Shown: piece by piece, positions 8,656-17,687 of the stretch
Layout: each line of letters starts with the position of its first letter
Numbering within the stretch: the first letter of the stretch is position 1
The notes under the pieces: model-generated
The model's database searches: none
Told to the model about the DNA's origin: nothing
The model's input: only the letters and a program-made list of their open reading frames with translations
Position numbers and translations under genes: made by a program
Source: Halioxenophilus aromaticivorans
GTDB taxonomy: Bacteria; Pseudomonadota; Gammaproteobacteria; Pseudomonadales; Cellvibrionaceae
Assembly: GCF_042850945.1 (NCBI RefSeq)
Contig: NZ_AP031496.1
Span: forward strand, 5,084,001-5,148,000
Direction: 5' to 3'
DNA: 64,000 nucleotides

Positions 8656-10005
8656 TCAGTTAGAAGCCAGTGACTCTTCACGCTTTTGCTCACCTTGGCA
8701 GAACTGAATCCAGTTCTTAGCAAAGGCTTCGCTGCGCTTATCTTTTTTGGCTTGGTTAAAGTATTTTTCGCAGTCCGCCCAGTTGCCTAGGTTCGCGCTG
8801 GCCATACCCATAACCACCTGCAGTTGGTCCATACGTTTCACACCACCACGCGACAGTGCTTTTTTACCAGCATTAATTGCGTTTTTGTTTTGGTCGCTAT
8901 CCACGTAGTTACCCGCTAACAGAGCGTACAAATTACCATTGTCCGCCTTAGATGCAGCTTCTTTCATAACCGCAATGGACTTGTCCACTTCCTGCGACAT
9001 GCGCCACGCCGTAGCTAAGGTTTCAAGATTTTTAGAAGTTGGCTCAATAACTTTCTTATCAATGCCTTTCTCGATGATCTTGGCAGCGCGGTAAGAATAG
9101 CCTTCACCTAACATCATATAAGCAACGTTAAGTACTTCAGTTTCTTTTTCCAACGCGCCAGCAACGTAGTTGGCATCGCTTAAGTAAGCTGCTTGTTGCT
9201 CTTTCTTCACCATGTTGTACATACCTGCTAGCTGCTTGTAGTAAGCCTGCTTAGGGTATAAACGAACCAGTGTTTCCAGAATATCAACAACTTCTTTGTT
9301 TTTACCGCGATCGTACTGAATCGCCATTTCGATAGAGTACCAGTTTTCTTTCGGGGTTTTACCCGCTTCCTTGTACATCGAAATCGCTTTCTGGACGTTG
9401 CTCAACGATTGGTCGAACTGCTTGTCCTGGTAGTACGCCTGCGACAACAACGCATAGTGATCCGCATTAACAAACATCGGGTCAACTTGCTTAAACCACC
9501 TGTTTAGTGTGCCAATGGCGCCTTTGTAGTCCTCCACCACAAACTGTAACTGTGCAACGGTGTACAGAGTAGCAGTCTCTAGGTTTAGAGGAATCTGGGG
9601 CGATTGAGCAATTACTAATTTGTAGTATTTAAGTGCGTTGTTGAAGTCCTCTGTGCTGTAGTACGCATAGGCCATGTAGTTATACAACGTGGCTTTCTCG
9701 TACGCGTTCCAGCTTGGGGCATCACGCGATTCAATCTTCTTTAACGCTGCCAAGGCGCCGGGGAAATCTGGTTGTACGCCTTCTTTCTCCGGGTTCATCA
9801 TAGTGTTAGGGTCACCCAATTTCTTGTAAACCGCTTGGCTAATAGCCGGGGTTTTACGGGTAACGCGTTTGTCCTGGGCCGATGCTTTGGCAAAGCCTGC
9901 ATCTAAACCCAAGCTGTCTAACACCACTACTGAGGCAGTGGGGGCAACGGCCATTGGCAATGCCAAGGCAATGTTGCGCATGAGCTTGGTTTTCAACAGC
10001 TTCAT
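8656..10005 (-). CDS. Tetratricopeptide-repeat protein of the TonB operon
   Basis: A 449-residue exported TPR protein, last gene of the operon. I use ATG 10005, nine bases after AGGAGT; an upstream GTG at 10023 is possible. A signal peptide (IALALPMAVAPTASVVVLDS) is followed by helical repeats with the TPR pattern, for example WNAYEKATLYNYMAYAYYST and ALLSQAYYQDKQFDQSLSNV. Homologues of this gene close the tonB2-type operons of Vibrio and relatives, where they help outer-membrane iron uptake by an unsettled mechanism. Periplasmic location is inferred from the signal. Confidence 0.87.
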   Translation of the reverse strand: MKLLKTKLMRNIALALPMAVAPTASVVVLDSLGLDAGFAKASAQDKRVTRKTPAISQAVYKKLGDPNTMMNPEKEGVQPDFPGALAALKKIESRDAPSWNAYEKATLYNYMAYAYYSTEDFNNALKYYKLVIAQSPQIPLNLETATLYTVAQLQFVVEDYKGAIGTLNRWFKQVDPMFVNADHYALLSQAYYQDKQFDQSLSNVQKAISMYKEAGKTPKENWYSIEMAIQYDRGKNKEVVDILETLVRLYPKQAYYKQLAGMYNMVKKEQQAAYLSDANYVAGALEKETEVLNVAYMMLGEGYSYRAAKIIEKGIDKKVIEPTSKNLETLATAWRMSQEVDKSIAVMKEAASKADNGNLYALLAGNYVDSDQNKNAINAGKKALSRGGVKRMDQLQVVMGMASANLGNWADCEKYFNQAKKDKRSEAFAKNWIQFCQGEQKREESLASN

Positions 10006-10027
10006 ATCGTGCTTACTCCTCACTCAA

Positions 10028-10636
10028 TTAGTCTGCGATAGCAAAGGTGATTTTATTTTGGACACCAGGTACTTCAATTGGTGTCCCATCAATCACACGT
10101 GGCTTGTACTTAAACTTCAACGCTGCTTTTACTGCTGCATTGTCAAAGATGTTAGGTGGATTCGCCTCAATAACAACCGGATCACGAACAGAACCGTTAG
10201 TCGTCACTGTGAACTCAACAATCACGTAACCTTCAATACCTCGTTGCAGTGCACGACGGGGATAAACCGGCTGCACTTTAACAATGGGCAAGTACTCGCC
10301 ATCGCCACCGAAGCCGCCAACACCGGCCACGTTTAAGTCAGTCTGAGCAGTTGGAGCGGCGATGTTGATACCACTCATGTCTGCGTCAGGGGTTTCCATT
10401 TCCATCTGAGGTTGCTCAGGTGGCGGAGTGTCTGGCTCCTCTGGCTTGTCTGGCTTTTGCGTGTCGTATTGGGTTTCGATCTTGGTTTGCGGCATAGTGA
10501 TATCCGCAATCTTGATCGTTTTGCCTTCGTTGGGCGCGCTTTCATTCATGTAGATGAGGTAAGACATCAACGCAAACAAACATGCCGTAATCCCAACTGC
10601 AAAACAGGCCGATAAAAATAATCTAATAGCACTCAT
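10028..10636 (-). CDS. tonB: Energy-transducing protein TonB
   Basis: A 202-residue TonB that spans the inner membrane and periplasm and passes proton-motive force to outer-membrane receptors. ATG 10636 is chosen because it lies four bases after the exbD stop and begins right before the membrane segment (LFLSACFAVGITACLFALMS); an upstream in-frame start would lie inside exbD. A short Pro/Glu-rich spacer (KPDKPEEPDTPPPEQP) leads to the C-terminal TonB domain with the family motif VQPVYPRRALQRGIEGYVIV. The spacer is short, as in TonB2-type proteins. Confidence 0.95.
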   Translation of the reverse strand: MSAIRLFLSACFAVGITACLFALMSYLIYMNESAPNEGKTIKIADITMPQTKIETQYDTQKPDKPEEPDTPPPEQPQMEMETPDADMSGINIAAPTAQTDLNVAGVGGFGGDGEYLPIVKVQPVYPRRALQRGIEGYVIVEFTVTTNGSVRDPVVIEANPPNIFDNAAVKAALKFKYKPRVIDGTPIEVPGVQNKITFAIAD

Positions 10637-10640
10637 CGAC

Positions 10641-11045
10641 TTAGTTACGCTCCGTTGACACTGCGACATCTAAAAGGCCAACTTCACGGGCGGCGTCTAC
10701 TACCTCACCAACTCGCTCAATTCGGGCTTTATCGTCTGCTTGGATCACCAAACTGCCTTTGGGGTTTTCAGCGTAGAGACGCTCAATTTCCAAACGCAAG
10801 TTGCGAGGGTCGATCTTTTTCTTGTCGATCCAGATCTCATCGTTGTCACTCAAAGCGACCAGAATTGCGGCGTTCTTTTTAGATTCCGCAGTTGTTGCTT
10901 CCGGTCGATTTACTTCGATACCAGGTGTTTTGATAAACGAAGCAGTAACAATGAAGAAGATCAGCATGATGAACACTACGTCCAGCATGGGCGTAAGGTC
11001 AATCGCGCCGACTTCTTCTTCTTGGGGCTGATTTCGTCTAGCCAT
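10641..11045 (-). CDS. exbD: Biopolymer transport protein ExbD
   Basis: A 134-residue ExbD/TolR protein: short cytoplasmic start, one membrane helix (DLTPMLDVVFIMLIFFIVTA) carrying the aspartate that conducts protons (DVVFIMLIFF), then a periplasmic domain. It forms the proton channel with ExbB and energises TonB. It lies between exbB and tonB in the operon, with four bases to tonB. Confidence 0.96.
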   Translation of the reverse strand: MARRNQPQEEEVGAIDLTPMLDVVFIMLIFFIVTASFIKTPGIEVNRPEATTAESKKNAAILVALSDNDEIWIDKKKIDPRNLRLEIERLYAENPKGSLVIQADDKARIERVGEVVDAAREVGLLDVAVSTERN

Positions 11046-11086
11046 GAAAATTTCCTACAACTGTTAGGTGCTTGGCCAGATGGACC

Positions 11087-11614
11087 TTAATGGTCCATCG
11101 TTAGGTGGTCAGCGAACAGCTGATTTTCGCGCTCGGCAATGCGGTTGACGTAGGTACTACCAAATACCCCGGACAGTGCGGCAACCATTCCAGCCATTGT
11201 TGGAATTGTTGCTTTTGAAACACCACTGGCCATGGACTTAGCATCGCCACCGCCGGTTACCGACAAAATGTTAAACACTTCGATCATGCCCCAAACCGTA
11301 CCTAATAGGCCGAATAAGGGAGCCAGCGCAACACATGTTCCGATCAGATCAAGGTTGGCATTGACTTTCTCGCTAACGCGAGAGATCAGTGCGTAACGTA
11401 CTTGGTGTGCATTCCAAGACTTGCGCTCCGGACGAGATTCCCAAGCTTGCAGAGAATTCCGTACTTCGCGGCCAAGTAAAAACTTAAAATACCACACACG
11501 CTCAAAAATCAGCGTCCACATCAGAAAAGTCAGAATGCCAATTAAGATTAGGACTTCGCCACCTGACGCCAAAAACTGGCGAACAATTTCTATTGCATCC
11601 ATTAAACCTGACAT
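11087..11614 (-). CDS. exbB: MotA/TolQ/ExbB-family proton channel protein
   Basis: A 175-residue ExbB with three membrane segments (LILIGILTFLMWTLIFERVW, then VALAPLFGLLGTVWGMIEVF, then MAGMVAALSGVFGS). ATG 11614 follows GGAG with six bases between; the frame is open further upstream, but that part would overlap the preceding gene. The LAPLFGLLGTVWGM block is the family signature. It is the second ExbB-like protein of the operon and the one of usual ExbB size, so it likely builds the proton channel with ExbD. Confidence 0.94.
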   Translation of the reverse strand: MSGLMDAIEIVRQFLASGGEVLILIGILTFLMWTLIFERVWYFKFLLGREVRNSLQAWESRPERKSWNAHQVRYALISRVSEKVNANLDLIGTCVALAPLFGLLGTVWGMIEVFNILSVTGGGDAKSMASGVSKATIPTMAGMVAALSGVFGSTYVNRIAERENQLFADHLTMDH

Positions 11615-11624
11615 GGACTTCTCC

Positions 11625-12998
11625 TTAACTACGCTCGGCGTTCTCAGCGACGATACCGGCGCTTTGCTCATCTAAGATGTGGAGAATTCGCTTGGCACGA
11701 CTGTTAACAAAGGTGTGCATCAATACCATTGGAATTGCGACCACCAGACCAAGTACAGTTGTAACCAGAGCACTTGAAATACCACCCGCCATTGCTTGTG
11801 GGTCACCCGCACCGAAGATGGTGATAGCCTGGAAGGTCAAGATCATACCGGTAACGGTACCCAAGAGACCTAGCAGAGGTGCAACAGCAGAGATAATTTT
11901 GATCAGGTTGAGGCCAGCCTCGATTGAAGGCTTCTCTTTAAGAACGGCTTCTTCCATTTTCAGCTCTAGGGATTCGGTATCCAATGAAGGATTGCCCTCG
12001 GCTACTTTCAACACACGACCCAGAGGGTTGTTGTCGTTAGCAGTGCTGGATTTCAGCTGAGAATTCACTTTAGCACCAACAGTGGTTAGAACGATCAAGC
12101 GGAAGATACCCAGCAACAAGCCGAACGCACCCACTGCGGTGATGATGTAACCAACTACACCACCTTGGTGCCAACGCTCAACGAGGTCTGGGCTGTTGAT
12201 CAACGCGGATAGGAAAGAACCACCAGAAGGGCCCGTTGGGTCGATACCGGTTTTGGTGAAGCCATCAGTAGAAGATGCCAGGGCAGAAGCAGCCGCTAGG
12301 AAATTGCCAGAAGGCTGACGAGTCAACTCGGCCATTTTCTTAGATTCGGTGTACTCCAGGTACTTGCCGTCAGACAGCAGGTTGAAGGTACCGATACGGA
12401 CAACTTCTTGGGTATTTTGCTCACCTTCCGGTGAAACAACAGTGGCTGGGAACTTAACGATTTTACCACCTTCGATGGTTTCACGTTGCATTTCGAACCA
12501 CAGACGCTCGATCTCTTCGATGCTAGGCAACTTGGTTGCGCTGTTCATCTTTTCGATCAGGCCTTCCAAGAACTCAGTACGGCCAGGGTATTGAGCACTA
12601 ACGATAGATACGTCTAAGTTAGAGCGCAGGTCGCCGGCGGTAGAAGTTAAGTGGCCGAACAGTTCTTTCAAAGAACCCAAACGCTCAGCAAGTTGCTCGC
12701 GTTTGTCTTGTACCGCAATTTCTTGCTCGTCGTACTTGGCTTCTAAGGTTTCAGAACGCTTTTCTTCGTTAGCTTTAACCGCTTTGGCTTCTTCTAACAA
12801 TTGCGCTTGCCGGTTTTTGTCTTGGCGGAACTCAGATTCGCGGGCTTTGTGCTCACGAGATTCTACCAAGCTGTCTTGTTTCACCATGTTGAGCAGCTCT
12901 TCTAGCGTTGCTGCTTTTTGCTCCTGAGCAAAAACACCTACGGAGAAAACGCCAGCCGCTACAGTGGCGACAAGTTTTTTAGCGAAGGTCAATTTCAT
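11625..12998 (-). CDS. Long ExbB-like protein (TtpC type)
   Basis: A 457-residue protein with a signal peptide (MKLTFAKKLVATVAAGVFSV), a periplasmic coiled-coil region (residues about 27-130, rich in Lys/Glu/Gln) and a C-terminal MotA/TolQ/ExbB channel module with the signature VAPLLGLLGTVTGMILTFQA. This architecture is that of TtpC, the extra component required for TonB2 function in Vibrio. Its ATG overlaps the end of the DUF3450 gene by four bases (ATGA). The extension probably spans the periplasm; the mechanism is inference from the family. Confidence 0.92.
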   Translation of the reverse strand: MKLTFAKKLVATVAAGVFSVGVFAQEQKAATLEELLNMVKQDSLVESREHKARESEFRQDKNRQAQLLEEAKAVKANEEKRSETLEAKYDEQEIAVQDKREQLAERLGSLKELFGHLTSTAGDLRSNLDVSIVSAQYPGRTEFLEGLIEKMNSATKLPSIEEIERLWFEMQRETIEGGKIVKFPATVVSPEGEQNTQEVVRIGTFNLLSDGKYLEYTESKKMAELTRQPSGNFLAAASALASSTDGFTKTGIDPTGPSGGSFLSALINSPDLVERWHQGGVVGYIITAVGAFGLLLGIFRLIVLTTVGAKVNSQLKSSTANDNNPLGRVLKVAEGNPSLDTESLELKMEEAVLKEKPSIEAGLNLIKIISAVAPLLGLLGTVTGMILTFQAITIFGAGDPQAMAGGISSALVTTVLGLVVAIPMVLMHTFVNSRAKRILHILDEQSAGIVAENAERS

Positions 12999-13780
12999 TG
13001 TGCTGCCTCCGGAGCCAAAATCGGTAATTCAAGAATATCGGTTGCTGCTTGTTGCTTGGCAATACGGATGCCTTTCAGCACGGCGCTGCGGTATTCACCC
13101 GCATCCAAAGCTTCCCACTGACCAGAACGAGAGTTCCAAGCACCGGTTAATTTGGTATCTTTGGTTTGATACATCAGAGCAATACGGCCCACTTGGAAGA
13201 TGTTAACTTCACGCTCGGTGCCGTCTAACGTCAGAGTGGTTTCGTAGGTGCTGATCTTACGACCGTACTCAGCTTCAATTTTGTAAAGCTCCAGTACTTG
13301 ACGAAATTTCTCAGCAACTGAGATATCGGCTCGGTCCATGTTGTTGGTGACTTTCTCCAACTCGGCCGTGCGATCTTCAATGTGGAAAGGAACATCCAGC
13401 GATATAAACTGGGTGAGGCCTTCTAGCATACGTAGTACTAGAGGTTGAATTTGACGCTCGATAACGGTGACGTTTTCGATCGACTCGTTGAGGTCGTTGA
13501 TAACTTCCAACTGATTAGCGATCTGCTTTTCAAGCTGCGCGTTATAAACACGTAAACCTTCGATCTGCTTATTTACAGTTTTAAACTCTTGCAGTAACGC
13601 GTTCGTTTGTTCCTGTAACTTGTCGATCCGTTGCTGGGACTTAAGCCCTGCGCTGATTTTCGACTTCTCCACCTGGAAAATTTGATCCAGGGTTTGATCC
13701 GCGAACACCTTTCCACCAAAGAAAGTGGTTGCGGTGACCATAGTGGCAACTGCCACAGCTTTCACTCGCTGCTTCTTCAT
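12995..13780 (-). CDS. DUF3450 periplasmic coiled-coil protein
   Basis: A 261-residue DUF3450 protein, first gene of the TonB operon. ATG 13780 follows a GGGGGA site; the frame extends upstream without a better start. A signal peptide (AVAVATMVTATTFFGGKVFA) is followed by a long coiled coil (residues about 35-100) and a compact C-terminal part that includes IQPLVLRMLEGLTQFISLDV. DUF3450 genes are typical first members of ttpC-exbB-exbD-tonB clusters in marine gammaproteobacteria, so a structural role in the periplasmic TonB machine is likely. Confidence 0.9.
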   Translation of the reverse strand: MKKQRVKAVAVATMVTATTFFGGKVFADQTLDQIFQVEKSKISAGLKSQQRIDKLQEQTNALLQEFKTVNKQIEGLRVYNAQLEKQIANQLEVINDLNESIENVTVIERQIQPLVLRMLEGLTQFISLDVPFHIEDRTAELEKVTNNMDRADISVAEKFRQVLELYKIEAEYGRKISTYETTLTLDGTEREVNIFQVGRIALMYQTKDTKLTGAWNSRSGQWEALDAGEYRSAVLKGIRIAKQQAATDILELPILAPEAAQ

Positions 13781-14386
13781 AAATCCCCCAAGTCGGGCGC
13801 TAGCAAAAAAACACAAAAATAATTAACCACTGAAACGCATCAGAGCTTACAAACAAGATTTAGTAAATAAACGTTTAGGTCACAGAGCATGACGGGAATC
13901 GCGGGTCAGCACGTTTCATTAAATCGCACTTTACCGTTCAGCTTTAAAAAAACTGGCTTTACGATATCGTTTACATTTAACTCAACAGCACTGTACAGCA
14001 GACACCAAAGTCGGTGTAAAACCCGGCCGTTATCTAGACGCTTTGTGTGGGTATTCCTTCAATTTTGATTACTATTAGTCTTATTTCACCGAACGCTTTC
14101 CTAGCCGATCAGCCTGCTTCTAACGTGCATCCTTGATCTCTCTCGGTTGACTCTCAGTACACGCTCACCTCGCGCACCCGGTCGGGCAAATCGCCCCTAA
14201 CAATCAAGAATGCAGAAAGTACAGGTTTATGGGGGTCTATTTCAACCCCTTGTAAAAAATTTACCTAAAATCGGCGACCTCATACCGTAAATTAATATCC
14301 TACTCACGGCGGGTGTTACCCTATATTACACAGCACTATTTTTTGCGCTGTTTTGGCACTTTTTTTGGTGCCTTCAAAATGCCCTT
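13781..14386. other. Intergenic region upstream of the TonB operon, 606 bases
   Basis: Lies between the DUF3450 gene start and the 3' end of thyA, both on the minus strand. No coding frame, RNA gene or clear Fur box was found. It should contain the TonB operon promoter. Near the thyA end there are short imperfect hairpins (GGCAC...GTGCC around 14355-14375) that may end the thyA transcript, but none has a classical T-run. Confidence 0.45.
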
Positions 14387-15220
14387 TTATATGGCAATGG
14401 GAGCGGAAATGTGTGGGTGTGGGTCGTAACCGATTAATTCAAAATCATCAAATCCAAAGTCAAAGATGTCATTAACCTCGGGATTAAGCTGCAATTTTGG
14501 TAACGGCCGTGGTTCACGGACCAATTGCTTCTCTACCTGCTCTAGGTGATTCAGGTACAAATGCGCGTCACCCAGTGTATGAACAAACTCCCCTGGGGTT
14601 AGTTCCGTAACCTGGGCAATCATCATGGTTAATAGTGCGTATGAGGCGATATTAAATGGCACGCCCAAAAAGATATCCGCACTGCGCTGATAGAGCTGGC
14701 AAGATAATTTGCCGTCGGCGACATAAAACTGAAACAAAGCATGGCACGGCGCCAGGGCCATTTTGCCCGCCTCTACGTTCGCCTGGGGAGAGCGCGCCTC
14801 ATCCGGCAGATCGGCTGGGTTCCAGGCTGAAACAATCAGCCGCCGTGAGTCGGGCTTGGTTTTTATTTGTTGAATCACCTCACTGATTTGGTCGATATGG
14901 CCGCCGTTCGGGCTGGGCCAAGAGCGCCACTGAGCGCCGTAGATAGGGCCTAAGCCGCCATCTTCGGTGGCCCACTCATCCCAAATCGATACTGAATGTT
15001 CGCGCAAATATTGAATGCTGGTCTCGCCTTTTAGAAACCACAGCAGCTCGTGAATGATTGAGCGTAAATGACACTTCTTGGTAGTCACTAACGGAAAGCC
15101 TTCGGCCAGGTCAAAACGCATTTGGTGCCCAAACACGCTAACGGTTCCAGTGCCGGTGCGGTCGGCTTTTTTTACCCCCTGGTCGCGGACCAGACGCATT
15201 AAATCCAGATACTGTTTCAT
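14387..15220 (-). CDS. thyA: Thymidylate synthase
   Basis: A 277-residue ThyA that methylates dUMP with methylene-tetrahydrofolate. The nucleophile is Cys159 in MALAPCHALFQFYV; the phosphate-binding arginines (PDSRRLIVSAWNP) and the folate-side QRSADIFLGVPFNIASYA are all present. Compared with the 264-residue E. coli enzyme it carries about 13 extra residues between SAWNP and the catalytic loop (residues about 138-152). It follows lgt on the same strand by 89 bases, the common lgt-thyA order. Confidence 0.97.
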   Translation of the reverse strand: MKQYLDLMRLVRDQGVKKADRTGTGTVSVFGHQMRFDLAEGFPLVTTKKCHLRSIIHELLWFLKGETSIQYLREHSVSIWDEWATEDGGLGPIYGAQWRSWPSPNGGHIDQISEVIQQIKTKPDSRRLIVSAWNPADLPDEARSPQANVEAGKMALAPCHALFQFYVADGKLSCQLYQRSADIFLGVPFNIASYALLTMMIAQVTELTPGEFVHTLGDAHLYLNHLEQVEKQLVREPRPLPKLQLNPEVNDIFDFGFDDFELIGYDPHPHISAPIAI

Positions 15221-15309
15221 GGCTTCACTTGCTTCTTACAAATGGTGTTAATAAAAAACAAGCGCTACAAAAAGTAACACTTGCTACACAAATTCTTTTT
15301 ACCGCCCAA

Positions 15310-16161
15310 TTAACTTTTCTTAGCACTCGCCGGGGCTGCCGTGGCTTGGGCTTGCTGTTTTTGCTTCGCCCGCCAAACGAACAGGGCAAACAAACTGGCA
15401 CCGACAATAATCATCACGCTACACAATAATTGGCCACGGGTTAACCAACCAAATAGATCAAAGCCGATGTGCTGATCGGGCTGGCGGAAAAACTCCACCA
15501 CAAAGCGAAAACACCCATAGCCGATTAAAAACAGCGACGCCACAGTTCCCGGCACGCGCGGTTTGGCAGAATACACAAAAAGAATAATGAACAGTAGCAG
15601 GCCCTCAAGCCCGGCTTCATACAGTTGCGAGGGGTGTCTCACCAAGCCTTCTGGGTCATTGGGGAAGACCATACCCCAGCTGGCGGTGGTTTCGCGTCCC
15701 CATAGCTCTTGGCCTATAAAGTTGCCAATGCGACCAAAGCCAAGTCCCAAAGGAACCAGCGGCGCACAGAAATCGGCCAGGCTTAGAAAGTTGATGTTGT
15801 GCTTACGGGCGAACAGTAGCATGGCCACGGTAACGCCAATTAACCCACCGTGGAATGACATGCCACCGGTCCATATTTTAAACAGCCAGATCGGGTCCTC
15901 TAGGAATTGATCTAAACCGTAAAAAAATACATAACCCAAGCGACCGCCTAGAATCACCCCCATGGCACACCAGACAATAAAGTCCTCCACCTGGGAGCGC
16001 GCCATCACCGAGTGCGGTTTACCCGCGCGATACATGGCAATGGCCCAGGCAGCGGCAAACCCAGCTAGGTACATTAGGCCGTACCAGTGCACGCTAATGG
16101 GGCCAAGCTCTATGGCTACAGGGTCTATATTGGGGTAGGTAAGCCTAGCTGTGGCGAGCAT
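15310..16161 (-). CDS. lgt: Prolipoprotein diacylglyceryl transferase
   Basis: A 283-residue inner-membrane enzyme that attaches diacylglycerol to the lipobox cysteine of prolipoproteins. Start ATG 16161 is set by GGAG six bases upstream; a longer frame to 16200 lacks such a site. Seven membrane segments are visible, with the Lgt signature GFGRIGNFIGQELWGR and the conserved HGGLIG and YEAGLEG (usual YQAxLEG) segments. The lysine-rich tail (RAKQKQQAQATAA) is cytoplasmic. Precedes thyA as in many proteobacteria. Confidence 0.96.
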   Translation of the reverse strand: MLATARLTYPNIDPVAIELGPISVHWYGLMYLAGFAAAWAIAMYRAGKPHSVMARSQVEDFIVWCAMGVILGGRLGYVFFYGLDQFLEDPIWLFKIWTGGMSFHGGLIGVTVAMLLFARKHNINFLSLADFCAPLVPLGLGFGRIGNFIGQELWGRETTASWGMVFPNDPEGLVRHPSQLYEAGLEGLLLFIILFVYSAKPRVPGTVASLFLIGYGCFRFVVEFFRQPDQHIGFDLFGWLTRGQLLCSVMIIVGASLFALFVWRAKQKQQAQATAAPASAKKS

Positions 16162-16281
16162 GTCGATCTCCGAAACCGTTGCGGGCATCACTCTTGCCAA
16201 CCTAGCCGTGGGTTAGGGGTTGTGCGCGCCGCTGCGTTACACTGGGCTCACCCCTTAGGCGACCCGGTGCATCATTGAATA

Positions 16282-17091
16282 ATGTGTCTGATATTTGTTG
16301 CAGTTAAGCAACATCAACAATGGCCGCTGATTATGGCCAGCAACCGCGATGAATTCTTTAGCCGCCCGAGCCTTCCAGGCCACTTTTGGGCCGGGCAATG
16401 TAACCTGCTGGGCGGGCTTGATCAAGAACAGGGCGGCACCTGGCTGGCCATCTGCCGGCAGGGCAAAATTGCAGCAGTAACCAATTACCGAGACCCAAGC
16501 CAAGCCGAAGGCAAGCTCAGCCGAGGCCACCTGGTGCGCGATTTTGTAGCCAGTAACCAATCCGCCCGAAGCTATCTCGCCAGCCTAACACCAAGCCAAT
16601 ACAGCGGATACAACCTATTACTGGGGGATGCCCAACAGCTGTTTTATTCCAGCAATCGCGGCCCCATCCTGGAGCCACTGTCGGCCGGTATTTATGGCCT
16701 ATCTAACCACCTTCTCAATACTCCCTGGCCTAAGCTTCGCCACGGCAAAGCCGACTTTGAGCGAGCCATTCACCAGGCGAATTTCAATGTAGAGAGATTG
16801 TTTGATGTGATGCTCGATGACGAGCCGGCGGCGGACAGTGATCTGCCGAACACCGGTATCGGCCTGCCCGCGGAGCGGTTTTTGTCGTCTCGGTTTATCG
16901 CCGGCGGCGACGCTGCCCTGCAGCAAAACCCGGAGCTGGCAAACCATAGCAACCAACACCGGCTACTAAACTACGGCACCCGCACCACCACCATCGTGCT
17001 GATGGACAACAACGGCGGCGGCCGCTGGTTTGAGCGCAACCACACGCTCAACAGTATCAACCGCACAAAGACTGTGGCTTTTAGTTGGTGA
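16282..17091 (+). CDS. NRDE/TANGO2-family protein
   Basis: A 269-residue protein with the N-terminal NRDE motif: MCLIFVAV with Cys2, then MASNRDEFFSRPSLP, and LGGLDQEQGGTWLAICRQGK. This is the TANGO2/NRDE family, predicted N-terminal-nucleophile-type fold; animal TANGO2 has been linked to lipid and heme handling but the bacterial role is not settled. It is divergent from lgt and convergent with the shikimate-kinase-like gene. Family call is strong, function open. Confidence 0.9.
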   Translation: MCLIFVAVKQHQQWPLIMASNRDEFFSRPSLPGHFWAGQCNLLGGLDQEQGGTWLAICRQGKIAAVTNYRDPSQAEGKLSRGHLVRDFVASNQSARSYLASLTPSQYSGYNLLLGDAQQLFYSSNRGPILEPLSAGIYGLSNHLLNTPWPKLRHGKADFERAIHQANFNVERLFDVMLDDEPAADSDLPNTGIGLPAERFLSSRFIAGGDAALQQNPELANHSNQHRLLNYGTRTTTIVLMDNNGGGRWFERNHTLNSINRTKTVAFSW

Positions 17092-17115
17092 GCTTGACTG
17101 GCGATGAACTCTTCT

Positions 17116-17640
17116 TTAAGAGGCCAGCCCGTTTAACTGCTCAATAATGGATATCAAACTTTGCTGCGGCGATTGCCCCTGACAGTCGATTTCGATGTCG
17201 GCGTAACGTTTGTACAAGGCGGTACGCTCTTCCATAAGGGATTCAAAACTCTGGCCGGGTGCCCGGGCAATTCCGCGCTGCTCGTAGTTGTGGATACGCC
17301 CGCGCAGGGCATCCAAGGTGAGGGACAAATACACCACACAGCCATTCTGCGCCAGGTGGGCCATACCTTCTGGGCTGTACACCGCGCTGCCGCCGGTGGC
17401 CACCACCTTAGGGCTGGCGAAACTCAGCTCTTGCAGCACCAGGGCCTCTACCTCACGCAGGGCAAGGTAACCACTGGCATCCATGATCTCTTGCAGGGTT
17501 TTACCCTCGCGGGTTTGAATGTAGAGATCCGTATCCACAAACTCCAACCCCAGCTCCTTCGCCAACAATACCCCGAGTGTACTTTTGCCCACTCCAGGCA
17601 TGCCAATGAGAATAACGCTGCGTTTTTTTTGATCAACCAT
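17116..17640 (-). CDS. Shikimate-kinase-like protein (possible AroK paralogue)
   Basis: A 174-residue P-loop kinase of the shikimate kinase family: Walker A GMPGVGKS at 13-20, DTD at 36-38, and LREVE at 61-65 where AroK has its shikimate-binding arginine. The usual GGG of the next shikimate-contact loop is GGS here (ATGGSAVYS, 81-89), and the lid region reads RGIARAPGQSFES instead of the common RPLL. It is not beside aroB, where aroK normally lies. It could be a second shikimate kinase or a related small-molecule kinase. It lies 47 bases upstream of ptsP in the opposite order of transcription (ptsP is transcribed first). Confidence 0.8.
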   Translation of the reverse strand: MVDQKKRSVILIGMPGVGKSTLGVLLAKELGLEFVDTDLYIQTREGKTLQEIMDASGYLALREVEALVLQELSFASPKVVATGGSAVYSPEGMAHLAQNGCVVYLSLTLDALRGRIHNYEQRGIARAPGQSFESLMEERTALYKRYADIEIDCQGQSPQQSLISIIEQLNGLAS

Positions 17641-17687
17641 GAGGATGCCCCCTACCGCTTGGGCCGTGTGTGTTTATTGTTGAAAAC

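Noticed and set aside
14330..14386. Rho-independent terminator of thyA
   Set aside because: Hairpins are imperfect and lack a following T-run on the minus strand; noted only as possible.
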